Assembly: GCF_024345225.1 (NCBI RefSeq)
Contig: NZ_BROD01000001.1
Coordinates: 1,622,362 to 1,686,361 of the forward strand
Length of the DNA: 64,000 nucleotides
Reading direction: 5' to 3'
Source of the DNA: Clostridium sp. TW13
GTDB taxonomy: Bacteria > Bacillota > Clostridia > Clostridiales > Clostridiaceae
Under the pieces are notes generated by a model that saw nothing but the letters and a program-made list of their open reading frames with translations, searched no databases and had not been told where the DNA came from. The translations under genes and the position numbers were made by a program. Below are positions 52,313-59,778 of this stretch, one piece after another. Within the stretch, counting starts at the first letter, position 1. Every line of letters begins with the position of its first letter.

Positions 52313-52599
52313 ATAAAAAATTGATGCAGCGTAAAATATTTAACCTATCTTGCATAAACAGGTTTCTATTTAACTTGGCTTTTTAAATATAAACATATAA
52401 AAAAAGAAATATATATAAATATTTATAGGTAAAATGCGCCTTTATAAGGTTTATTGCTTTTCAAATCATTCTCTTTAGAGGTGTAAACTCAGAAATAACA
52501 GACATTTTCACAGGAACTTTTGCAACAAAAAACCTATGCTTAATATCAGTTTTAGCATAGGTTTTTACATTTATTTAATTTTTCTGAACTATATAAGAA
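52313..52599. repeat. 290-bp repeat, copy R1
   Basis: Highly similar, end to end, to R2 at 58783-59073 with few small indels. Shared blocks include TAAATATAAACATATAAAA, AGGTAAAATGCGCCTTT and GAGGTGTAAACTC. It contains the T1 terminator hairpin, an AACCT/AGGTT hairpin and a decayed coding end. No terminal inverted repeats or transposase are visible, so it is not a clear IS or MITE. It follows the SUKH-3 gene on the minus strand. Confidence 0.85.
52527..52566 (-). terminator. T-type terminator, copy T1
   Basis: AAAAACCTATGCT pairs with AGCATAGGTTTTT (52554-52566). It is followed by T on the minus strand and lies after the SUKH-3 gene. Near-identical copies: 55107-55141, 59001-59040, and a diverged one at 57990-58028. 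Confidence 0.8.
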
Positions 52600-52663
52600 A
52601 CGTTGATATTTTAGTCCTTACATTTACCTACTGGCGTGTGTATAAATCTTCAACATTGAATCA

Positions 52664-53167
52664 CTATTTATATAACGATGAAGTTTCAATATTATGATGA
52701 CCTAATTCCCTCTCCATACTTTCAATTAAATCATTAAATACCCAAACATCTTCCGAATAGTCATGTTTAAAATACAGTTTGCCAGAACGTCCTATTGCTA
52801 CAACAGCAGGATAATGATACCCACTTTCACCTAAATAAAAACAATCTTCATTTGCAAAATCTAAAATGGCTTTATAATCATCTACAAAATCTATTTCCTC
52901 TGTAGGGCTTGATATGAAATAAAAAGAATAGTCGTGCAAAGACAATCCGATTTCTTTAACTGGATGATAAGATTTAAAGTAAACCGTTTTATCTAATCCA
53001 GTAAATTGTTCAAGAAATTTTTGAGCACTATCAAATAGTTCTATTCCATTTTCTATACATTGTCGTTCAAAATTAGAAATATTAATTTTTCTGTTCGGAT
53101 ACCAACCTGCTTTTTTAAGCAATAAAGTCATTTGTTCTCTTTTTGTTACTTCTTCAATATTCTCCAT
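52664..53167 (-). CDS. SUKH-3-type immunity-like protein
   Basis: The SUKH superfamily contains immunity proteins that neutralise polymorphic toxins. The protein has 167 aa. LLKKAGWYPNRKINISNFER near the start, EQFTGLDKTVYF mid-protein and YYPAVVAIGRSGKLYF-like sequence (HYPAVVAIGRSGKLYF) are typical of SUKH-3. ATG follows GGAGTGAGGTT. It lies 31 bp after a frameshifted small gene with the same promoter segment. No toxin gene is seen in the window, so it would be an orphan immunity gene. Confidence 0.72.
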   Translation of the reverse strand: MENIEEVTKREQMTLLLKKAGWYPNRKINISNFERQCIENGIELFDSAQKFLEQFTGLDKTVYFKSYHPVKEIGLSLHDYSFYFISSPTEEIDFVDDYKAILDFANEDCFYLGESGYHYPAVVAIGRSGKLYFKHDYSEDVWVFNDLIESMERELGHHNIETSSLYK

Positions 53168-53197
53168 AACCTCACTCCAATTACATCTATTAACGTG

Positions 53198-53573
53198 CTA
53201 AAGATTACGCCAATATCTTCCTAAAAACCTTTCAACTTCAATAGACTTTTTTCTTATATCATCACTGAAAAAATTAAACGCATTTGCTAACACATCTTTA
53301 TCATCACCTAAGTATTCCAGTATGGTTACAACGACTATATTCTGTACAGCTTCATCACCTGTCTTATACATATACTCAATAAAATCAATATATCTCCGTA
53401 TAGTTTCAATATCTTCATTTTCCTTTAACAATTGAGTTAAAGGCAGATTTATAGCATCTCCAAAGAAAACATGACCTAAACAGTTCCTCACAAAAATCAA
53501 TGTGTTCACGATATGTTTGTTCGTGTTCAGGAAAATTTTCAATAAAAGCACCTACACATTCTTCTAAATTCAT
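53198..53573 (-). pseudogene. Frameshifted small immunity-type gene (DUF7674-like)
   Basis: ATG 53573, after GTGAGGTAAAC, starts NLEECVGAFIENFPEHEQTY and reaches DFCEELF; then the frame changes. Removing one base at about 53477 joins it to GHVFFGDAINLPLTQLLKEN and the rest, down to FLGRYWRNL, giving ~124 aa. So one extra base, real or a sequence error, breaks the gene. It resembles small proteins found beside SUKH genes; the family name is tentative. It shares promoter segment P-A with SUKH-3. Confidence 0.75.
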
Positions 53574-53620
53574 ATTTGTTTACCTCACAAAATATAAATA
53601 CTCTTTATCTCGCAATTACT

Positions 53621-53695
53621 TACTATCATGAATCAATTATAGCACAAGTTGTAAGTATCACATTATTTTAGGAACTTAATATACTACAGGCAGTA
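53621..53695 (-). promoter_or_regulatory. Repeated promoter segment, copy P-A
   Basis: 75-nt segment, nearly identical to 56903-56977. On the minus strand it holds an extended -10 box TGCTATAAT (53636-53644), then TTGATTCATGATAGTAA, about 60 nt before the ATG at 53573. Confidence 0.7.
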
Positions 53696-53703
53696 TAAAA
53701 TAC

Positions 53704-53750
53704 AAAAAAGCTATTACAAAATAGTACATTTGTCTATTTTATAATAGCTT
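53704..53750 (-). terminator. U-type terminator of rpn small ORF
   Basis: AAGCTATTA pairs with TAATAGCTT (53742-53750); TTTTTT follows on the minus strand. Near copy of the one at 50874. Confidence 0.75.
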
Positions 53751-53770
53751 CACTCACAAAAATGTTATTT

Positions 53771-54040
53771 TTATTTTCTTAATTTTTTAATGTCTTCTAT
53801 ATTTAATCCAGTCTTTAAAGCAATTATTTTATCATCTAAAACATCCAATAGATTTTTGGTGATCTCTAATGCCTTTTGTTTTTTACCTATTTCTATTCCT
53901 TCTTTTGTCGCTCCCTTAAGTCTACTTTGCTCATCCATTAATGCTTTTTCACGCATTTCAGCAAGCCAAATTGCTTGTTTATCTCCACTTATTTTATATA
54001 AAGCATCCATAGCCTCTTCTATTTCTCCATCTGTTTTCAT
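53771..54040 (-). CDS. Rpn C-terminal small ORF (RpnS-like), tandem copy
   Basis: An 89-aa protein almost identical to residues 201-293 of the complete Rpn at 54086 (MKTDGEIEEAMDALYKISGD .. NIEDIKKLRK, with a 4-residue deletion after KEGI). The matching DNA begins about 25 bp before the ATG, so it is a tandem duplication of the gene end. An in-frame TGA at 54059-54061 lies seven codons before the ATG, so translation must start at this ATG. AAAGGAGA stands 11 nt upstream. In E. coli, C-terminal fragments of Rpn made from internal starts act as antitoxins. Such a role here is inference. Confidence 0.7.
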   Translation of the reverse strand: MKTDGEIEEAMDALYKISGDKQAIWLAEMREKALMDEQSRLKGATKEGIEIGKKQKALEITKNLLDVLDDKIIALKTGLNIEDIKKLRK

Positions 54041-54085
54041 GAATTCTTCAATCTCCTTTCACGTAGGATTTGATAAGAAGATTAG

Positions 54086-54967
54086 CTATTTTCTTAATAT
54101 TTTAATATCTTCTATATTTAATCCAGTCTTTAAAGCAATTGTTTCATCATCTAAAACATCCAGTAGATTTTTGGCTATTTCTAATGCTTTTTCCTTTTTA
54201 CCTATATTTATACCCTTATCTATTCCTTCTTTTGTCGCTCCCTTAAGTCTACTTTGCTCATCCATCAATGCTTTTTCACGCATTTCAGCAAGCCAAATTG
54301 CTTGTTTATCTCCACTTATTTTATATAAAGCATCCATAGCTTCTTTTATTTCTCCATCTGTTTTCATGAATTCTTCAATCTCCTTCCCTGCAGGATTTGA
54401 TAAAAACGTCAGCCATTTATATAATTTTTCATTAAATTCTTTAGTTTGCTTATTTGATATATGATCTTCTTTGTAATCATTAAATTTAGGTAATTCTATA
54501 AATACTAATTCTAATAAGTCTGTTAATGATTGTTTAGTTTCCTTTTCAAATAGTCCATAATTTTTAATAAAATTCTCACCATCTAAATATTTGAAGTTTA
54601 ATATGTTTATAGTTACAGTCCTGTTTAAACAAGAGTAATCTTCACCTTTATCTAATTGTGTTAATAACATTTTAGATATATAGAATAAAGTCCTTTTAAT
54701 CATATTATACTGATTTATTAGCTGAATTTCTACATTTACGTGCATATCTCTTTCAGTAGTAACATGTAAATCTAATATACTAAGTTTTTCACTTGCAATT
54801 AGTGAGGCATCAAGTATTTTCTCTTCAAAATCAACTTCTTTGATGGCATTCTCACCAGATAAATTTAAGATTGAATTTAGAAAACTTATTAATATGTGCT
54901 TATGAGCTTTCATTCCAAATAGTTTTTGGAAAACTACATCGTTTTTAGGATCTAATATTTTTGTCAT
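54086..54967 (-). CDS. Rpn-family PD-(D/E)XK nuclease/putative transposase
   Basis: Recombination-promoting nuclease family (transposase_31/Rpn), linked to DNA cleavage and phage defence. The protein has 293 aa. It begins TKILDPKNDVVFQKLFG. The nuclease core has D66 (SILDLHVTTE) and E80-x-Q82 (NVEIQLINQY). The C-terminal part from 201 is helical and duplicated just downstream. ATG 54967 follows AAGGAAGGTATT. An internal ATG at 54367-54365 (M201) has AAGGAGA 11 nt upstream, conserved in the two other copies. It is the only complete copy. Confidence 0.85.
   Translation of the reverse strand: MTKILDPKNDVVFQKLFGMKAHKHILISFLNSILNLSGENAIKEVDFEEKILDASLIASEKLSILDLHVTTERDMHVNVEIQLINQYNMIKRTLFYISKMLLTQLDKGEDYSCLNRTVTINILNFKYLDGENFIKNYGLFEKETKQSLTDLLELVFIELPKFNDYKEDHISNKQTKEFNEKLYKWLTFLSNPAGKEIEEFMKTDGEIKEAMDALYKISGDKQAIWLAEMREKALMDEQSRLKGATKEGIDKGINIGKKEKALEIAKNLLDVLDDETIALKTGLNIEDIKILRK
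54365..54385 (-). promoter_or_regulatory. Internal ribosome site and start in rpn
   Basis: AAGGAGA (54385-54379), 11-nt spacer and ATG (54367-54365) would start a 93-aa C-terminal product. The spacing is longer than usual (7-9 nt), so strength is uncertain. The bases also encode the conserved residues KEIEEF, so coding constraint could explain them. Confidence 0.45.
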
Positions 54968-55106
54968 AAGTAATACCTTCCTTTATTTGTTACTTCACTA
55001 AATATTATCGCCTTACTATTTGTAGTTTATGCAAACAAATATTCTATAAAAAATTAATGAGAAGTCTTTATAAAGCCGTTATAAAGAAAGGAACTTTTAC
55101 ATCAAA

Positions 55107-55141
55107 AAACCTATGCTTAACATCAGTTTTAGCATAGGTTA
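55107..55141 (-). terminator. T-type terminator, copy T2
   Basis: AACCTATGCT (55108-55117) pairs with AGCATAGGTT (55131-55140). It lies 83 bp after the DUF1697 gene on the minus strand. Similarity to R1/R2 includes GGAACTTTT and the loop AACATCAGTTTT but not the rest of the 290-bp repeat. Confidence 0.75.
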
Positions 55142-55223
55142 TTATATTTATTTAATTTTATCTTCGTAATATTTTTTAAATTAGTTCTTTAACTTACTCG
55201 ATAAACCGGTATTTGCAACTTTA

Positions 55224-55763
55224 TTACATCCCAACTATCTTTCTAACTGTGTTTGCTGTTCTGATTGTCAGCTTGCTACTAATGTTTGCGTTAGCTGTCT
55301 TCGACCACCAATTTGTCTTTTGATAATCCTTTCGACTAAAAGACCAGAATACTGCTTTTTTGTAGTTCTTTATCTTTTCAAATTCTTCTTTAGGCTCTCC
55401 TATTTCACTAAATACATCAGTAAATGTTGTCGGTAACATTATAAAAATCAGATTATCGTAGATTTCCTTGTTTTCATTTCCCCACCAGTCAGGGGCATTA
55501 TGTAGTATATCTTCCAGTTCTTCTTTTAATATGATAAAAACCGGTATTTTTAAATCAAACCTGTCTTTTATCATAGTTTCAATCTGATCAGAAAAATCCT
55601 CTTTGTAATCCTCATCACTTGAAAAGATGACATTGCCGCTGTTCAGATATGTCTTAACTTCTAAAAAACCAAGTTCTTCAAAACCTGCTTTTAATCCAGC
55701 CATTGGAATCTTATTTTTGCCACTTATATTGATGCCCCTTAAAAATGCAATATATCTTTTCAT
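55224..55763 (-). CDS. DUF1697-family protein
   Basis: Conserved bacterial protein of unknown function. ATG 55763 after GGAGGTGGCTT gives 179 aa. It starts MKRYIAFLRGINISGKNKIP and continues MAGLKAGFEELGF and TYLNSGNVIFSS, the family hallmark. The C-terminal KTNWWSKTANANISSKLTIR and TANTVRKI is also typical. It lies in the group with the hexapeptide protein and is ended by T2. DUF1697 genes are often single accessory genes; no function is assigned. Confidence 0.88.
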   Translation of the reverse strand: MKRYIAFLRGINISGKNKIPMAGLKAGFEELGFLEVKTYLNSGNVIFSSDEDYKEDFSDQIETMIKDRFDLKIPVFIILKEELEDILHNAPDWWGNENKEIYDNLIFIMLPTTFTDVFSEIGEPKEEFEKIKNYKKAVFWSFSRKDYQKTNWWSKTANANISSKLTIRTANTVRKIVGM

Positions 55764-55953
55764 ATAACAAAGCCACCTCCTCAAATTCTAATTTATCGCT
55801 TAGTAATAAACTATAAACTCATATAATAATATAAATATTAGTTTATTATAACATATTTTTATAACACCATATTTTTTGAATTTCAAAGATCAATATTTCT
55901 TAATTAGTTCGCAATATCTACATAAAGTGAACTAACTTAACACTTTATTATGC

Positions 55954-56208
55954 TCATTTTCTGCAAATACAATGAAGTATCGGACCATCTTCTTCTTTAT
56001 AAACCATACCTCTTTTACACTCTACAACTAAAAATCCTGTCTTTTGAGCCAAATTTATCATTTCATTAGTGGTAAAGGCTTCCCAATAACAATCTGTATC
56101 CGCATAGGCAAAGAACTTCTTACCATCAAGATATTGAGAATAATTTGCTTCCAAAAATTCTTTATCATGCCCAGAAAAACTATTAATAGGATATCCTGGT
56201 TCCTTGAC
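55954..56208 (-). pseudogene. C-terminal fragment, possibly methyltransferase
   Basis: An open frame without a normal start, read as KVKEPGYPINSFSGHDKEFL and so on, ending GPILHCICRK. The segment CYWEAFTTNEMINLAQKTGF looks like the last helix and strands of a class I methyltransferase, but no SAM-binding part exists. It begins right at the stop of the hexapeptide gene, suggesting that the gene was cut when that neighbour arrived. The family call is weak. Confidence 0.4.
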
Positions 56209-56209
56209 T

Positions 56210-56869
56210 TTATTTTTTCGCTACAATTTCACCATTACTCTTCAAAATACTCTTCTCTGGAATATAACCTCTTACAGAACTTAATGGATAAACAATACTA
56301 TCTTTTCCTATTATTGTCCCTGGGTTTAAAACGGAGTTACATCCTACTTCAGCTGAATCGCCTACAATTGCACCAAATTTCCTTAAACCAGTTTCAACAA
56401 TATCTGCACCATTTTTTACTTTTACTAATGTTCCATCAGATTTTAAATTGGAGGTTATTGCACCTGCCCCTAGATGGGCTTTATACCCTAATATTGAATC
56501 ACCAACATAATTGTAATGGGGAACCTGCGCTCTATTAAAGAGGATTGAATTTTTAATTTCAGTTGAGTTTCCAATTACAACATTATTACCAATGATAACA
56601 TTGTCTCTAATGTAAGCAGAATGCCTGATTTCGCAATTGTAACCTATAATCGCTGGACCGCTTATAATAACACTTTTTTCTATAGTAGTACCTTTGCCAA
56701 CCCATACAAATTCCTTTATTCTTTCAAAATCGCTTGGTAGATTTTTTGCGTATTCAAAAATAAAAGCCTTAATTTCTGTAAGAGCTTCCCAAGGATAATT
56801 AACTCCTTCAAATATGGCTCTTGCATCTAATTCCTCAATGTTTAATAATTCGTTTACAGAAACTTTCAT
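56210..56869 (-). CDS. Left-handed beta-helix (hexapeptide-repeat) protein
   Basis: LbetaH protein similar to the C-terminal acyltransferase half of GlmU-type sugar nucleotidyltransferases. ATG 56869 after AGAGGAGGATTA gives 219 aa. The first 65 residues are helical; then hexapeptide turns follow: VIISGPAIIGYNCEI, YIRDNVIIGNNVVIGNSTEI, LGYKAHLGAGAITSN, VLNPGTIIGKDSIV. No nucleotidyltransferase domain is present. The substrate is unknown. It is driven by promoter segment P-B. Confidence 0.8.
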   Translation of the reverse strand: MKVSVNELLNIEELDARAIFEGVNYPWEALTEIKAFIFEYAKNLPSDFERIKEFVWVGKGTTIEKSVIISGPAIIGYNCEIRHSAYIRDNVIIGNNVVIGNSTEIKNSILFNRAQVPHYNYVGDSILGYKAHLGAGAITSNLKSDGTLVKVKNGADIVETGLRKFGAIVGDSAEVGCNSVLNPGTIIGKDSIVYPLSSVRGYIPEKSILKSNGEIVAKK

Positions 56870-56902
56870 TATAATCCTCCTCTGATTCATTTCGTCATGT
56901 TT

Positions 56903-56977
56903 TACTATCATGAATCAATTATAGCACAAATTGTAAATGTTATATTATTTTATGAACTTAATATACTACAGACAGTA
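56903..56977 (-). promoter_or_regulatory. Repeated promoter segment, copy P-B
   Basis: 75-nt segment matching P-A in nearly all positions. On the minus strand an extended -10 TGCTATAAT (56918-56926) lies about 49 nt before ATG 56869. Confidence 0.7.
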
Positions 56978-57097
56978 GACTTAATACTTATTCATTTCAT
57001 TATATTGGAAAATATTGCAAAGTTAGTTTATAATATAGATATATAATGGTAAACGAATGCAAACAAACCATTATTTATAAAACAGGAGGATACTTAT

Positions 57098-57922
57098 ATG
57101 ACTGATTTTGAAAAAATAAAAGCATACTATTCTGTTTTTGACGAACAGCATCGATTAGAAAATGCAGAAGGTCGCCTTGAATATGATATTTGCATAAATA
57201 TTATTCTTCCATATCTAAAAAAATCAGATTGTATCTTAGATTTAGGAGGAGGAGCTGGTAAGTATTCTATTGAACTTGCGAAGCAAGGTTATAATGTTAC
57301 ACTCGCTGATTTATCGGAACGATTACTTAAACAAGCAAAAACATATGTGGAGGAAAATAACATTCCCTCACTCCAAAGTTATGATGTAGTTAACGCTGTT
57401 GATTTAAGTTGTTATGATGACAACAGCTTTGATGTTATCATATTATTTGGACCATTGTACCATTTGTTAGATAGTGATGAACGAAACAAATGCGTATCAG
57501 AAGTCTACCGAGTGTTAAAGCCAAATGGGATTATATTTGCGAGCTTTATCCCATATTTAACTGGTGCTATTGGTGTTGTTAGCCGTGCCTTCTATTTTCC
57601 TGAGCAAGTCAACGAGCATAACTTATCTGAAGTATTTGAAACTGGAAGATTTAACAATAATGCTAATGTGATGTTTCAAGAGGGGTATTATCCAGAGTCA
57701 AAGGAAATAGAAAAGCTGTTTAGAGAACATAATTTCTCTCAAATTCTTTTACGGTCAATAAGAAGCTTTGGACATAATAAAGAAGAAAAATTATATGAGT
57801 TATTTGAGAAAGATATCTCTCTATTCAACAAGATGATTGAACTAATAAATAAAACTTCTACAAACCCTGCAATAATTGAAACATGTGGACATGCACTTTA
57901 TATAGGGCGTAAGTGCCAATAA
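57098..57922 (+). CDS. Class I SAM-dependent methyltransferase
   Basis: SAM-binding methyltransferase, the only plus-strand gene in this accessory stretch. The protein has 274 aa. Motif I is ILDLGGGAGKYSIELA; VTLADLSERLLKQAK follows, then NSFDVIILFGPLYHLLD and EVYRVLKPNGIIFAS. The acceptor is unknown. ATG follows CAGGAGGATAC. It is followed by a diverged T-type hairpin (57990). Codon use includes more CGA/CGT and GAA than the core, perhaps a sign of transfer. Confidence 0.85.
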   Translation: MTDFEKIKAYYSVFDEQHRLENAEGRLEYDICINIILPYLKKSDCILDLGGGAGKYSIELAKQGYNVTLADLSERLLKQAKTYVEENNIPSLQSYDVVNAVDLSCYDDNSFDVIILFGPLYHLLDSDERNKCVSEVYRVLKPNGIIFASFIPYLTGAIGVVSRAFYFPEQVNEHNLSEVFETGRFNNNANVMFQEGYYPESKEIEKLFREHNFSQILLRSIRSFGHNKEEKLYELFEKDISLFNKMIELINKTSTNPAIIETCGHALYIGRKCQ

Positions 57923-57989
57923 TAAGCATAATACAGAGTTAAATTGGTTCACATTTTTCTTTTTTGTTCAGCAATAACGAATTAAATAC

Positions 57990-58028
57990 AAAAACCTATA
58001 CTAAAATCAAATTTAAGCATAGGTTTTT
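57990..58028. terminator. T-type terminator, diverged copy T4
   Basis: AAAAACCTATACT pairs with AGCATAGGTTTTT (58016-58028) with one mismatch. It follows the plus-strand methyltransferase, so here it serves the opposite strand from T1-T3. Confidence 0.65.
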
Positions 58029-58113
58029 GAGTTGTAAATTTTCTTGTGAAAATGACTACAATTATTTGTTTTGAACCCCTAAAGTAAACCCGTTAACAAA
58101 ATAGTCACTTTGC

Positions 58114-58785
58114 CTATTTTATCTTTTCTTCGAATTCTTCTATACTTTCAGCAACAACAGATATCTTATTCCACTGCTTCAATATTTCCATGCTATCTTG
58201 TTTATTAATAGTCTCAATAATGTTTATTGGTACTTTTCCATGATCACATAGATTATCTATTATAGTTTCTTTTAATCCTTCCTTTTTACCTATGTCTATT
58301 CCTTCTTTTGTCGCTCCCTTAAGTCTACTTTGCTCATCCATTAATGCTTTCTCACGCATTTCAGCAAGCCATATAGCTTGTTTATCTCCGCTTATTTTAT
58401 ATAAAGCATCCATAGCTTCTTTTATTTCACCATCTGTTTTCATGAATTCTTCAATCTCCTTTCCAGCAGGATTTTATAAAAACATCAGCCATTTATATAA
58501 TTTTTCATTAAATTCTTTATCTTGGATATTCCATTTATGCTTTTCTTTGTAATGATTAAATTTAGGTAATTCAATAAAGATTAATTCTAATAGATCAGTT
58601 AATGACTGTTTAGTAGTCTTTTCAAATAGAGCATAATTTTTTATGAATCTTTCTTCATCTAAATAGTTGAAGTTTAATATGTTTATAGTTACAGTCCTGT
58701 TTAAACAAGAGTAATCTTCACCTTTATCTAACTGTGTTAATAGCATTTTAGACATATAGAATAATGTCCTTTTAATCATATTATA
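58114..58785 (-). pseudogene. Rpn-family nuclease, truncated and interrupted copy
   Basis: Third rpn copy. Homology to the complete gene starts at residue ~87 (NMIKRTLFY) and stops upstream exactly where repeat R2 begins. The next part runs to WLMFL, where the codon matching Ser190 (TCA) has become TAA. After it the frame is the same and open: NPAGKEIEEF, then the internal Met and a 109-aa C-terminal ORF (58443-58114). Its tail diverges after GIDIGKKEG (LKETIIDNLCDHGKVPIN..). The nuclease part is dead, while the small ORF is intact with AAAGGAGA 11 nt upstream. Confidence 0.8.
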
Positions 58786-58895
58786 AAAAATTCATACAGA
58801 GTAAAATATTCAACCTATCTTCCATCAGCAGGTTTATATTTCACTTGCAATTAATTTAAATATAAACATATAAAAAAAGAAATATATATAAATAT

Positions 58896-58979
58896 TTATA
58901 GGTAAAATGCGCCTTTGGAAGATTTATTGCTTTTCAGACCATTTTCTTTTGGAGGTGTAAACTCAAAAATAACAGACAT
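58896..58979 (-). pseudogene. 27-codon coding remnant or micro-ORF in R2
   Basis: ATG 58979 to stop 58896 reads MSVIFEFTPPKENGLK and SNKSSKGAFYL. The frame is also open upstream to the T3 hairpin. There is no ribosome site before the ATG, so a remnant is more likely than a live peptide. The R1 version differs by substitutions that keep the protein-like sequence (ENDLKSNKPYKGAFYL) and one deletion. Confidence 0.4.
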
Positions 58980-59000
58980 TTTTACAGGAACTTTTGAAAC

Positions 59001-59040
59001 AAAAAACCTATGCTTAACATCAGTTTTAGCATAGGTTTTT
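59001..59040 (-). terminator. T-type terminator, copy T3
   Basis: AAAAACCTATGCT pairs with AGCATAGGTTTTT (59028-59040). It lies 100 bp after the Nudix gene on the minus strand. Confidence 0.8.
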
Positions 59041-59140
59041 ACATTTATTTAGTTTGGCTGAACTATATAAGAATAATATTTAATAAAATTATGCAATTTC
59101 TTTTTATTAAGATATCCTTTAAGGAATGCATTAATATCTT

Positions 59141-59740
59141 TTAAATTAATTTTCCATTAATGAATCTATTCACTAAGTTATTATTATCTGCTATTAGTCT
59201 ATTTAAAAATGTTAAATGAACACCTGCATACATTTCCATATTATAATCAATTTCTTTCTGTTGAATCAACTTACCACCACTATCTAAAAAATCTCTTAAT
59301 CTCAACTTTTCTGAGCAAATACGTTTTACTTCATTTTCTTTTAGAAAAATTATGCCACAGGCTTCTGATGAAGGTTTTGGTTCTTTTTCTGTATAAGATA
59401 AAAATACAGCAGTGGAACGCACTTTATCACCTACTATAATTAACGGCTTAATATCCAAGGGTATCTCATCTATAATTTCATCATAATTATTATCATTCCA
59501 ATTTCTTTTATAAAATGTATTTGGAGAATTTAAGAAGTTTACTTCAATTGACCCTTCTTCTTTTATTTCTCTTTCTAACGTTTGGAGATAACTTTCATTT
59601 TCCTCTATGTGTCCACCAAGACGCATTACCCCCAGTTTTTCTCCTGTATTATCTGGTCCTATCATAAACGCAAGTGTATCTTTATATAGAATAAATGAAC
59701 CTACAGTTTTAAACCCATTTAAAATATTTAACTCAAACAT
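59141..59740 (-). CDS. Nudix hydrolase
   Basis: Hydrolase of nucleoside diphosphates linked to a moiety X. The protein has 199 aa. The Nudix box is GGHIEENESYLQTLEREIKE followed by EG (43-63), with the RE-x2-EE core intact; the spacing to the last glycine is one residue short of consensus. The C-terminal part (QKEIDYNMEMYAGVHLTFLN) is helical. ATG follows GGGAGATGGATA. It stands alone between promoter P-C and terminator T3. The substrate is unknown. Confidence 0.82.
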   Translation of the reverse strand: MFELNILNGFKTVGSFILYKDTLAFMIGPDNTGEKLGVMRLGGHIEENESYLQTLEREIKEEGSIEVNFLNSPNTFYKRNWNDNNYDEIIDEIPLDIKPLIIVGDKVRSTAVFLSYTEKEPKPSSEACGIIFLKENEVKRICSEKLRLRDFLDSGGKLIQQKEIDYNMEMYAGVHLTFLNRLIADNNNLVNRFINGKLI

Positions 59741-59778
59741 TTTTATCCATCTCCCAATATAAGTTGTTTATAATTATT

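Larger units (their letters stand above)
58783..59073. repeat. 290-bp repeat, copy R2
   Basis: Second copy of R1. It contains T3, an AACCT/AGGTT hairpin and, on the minus strand, an open end reading VSKVPVKMSVIFEFTPPKEN then GLKSNKSSKGAFYL-stop (stop at 58896-58898). R1 has the same ending after a one-base shift. The inner edge at about 58785 abuts the broken rpn gene. Confidence 0.85.

Noticed and set aside
52313-52599. R1/R2 as a classical MITE or IS
   Set aside because: No terminal inverted repeats, no target duplication and no transposase could be seen; kept only as an unclassified repeat.
53790-54464. 224-aa plus-strand frame with internal repeats
   Set aside because: It is the antisense of the rpn small ORF and the rpn C-terminus; its repeats only reflect the tandem duplication.
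56044-56538. 164-aa plus-strand frame
   Set aside because: Antisense of the hexapeptide gene, whose LbetaH repeats are convincing.
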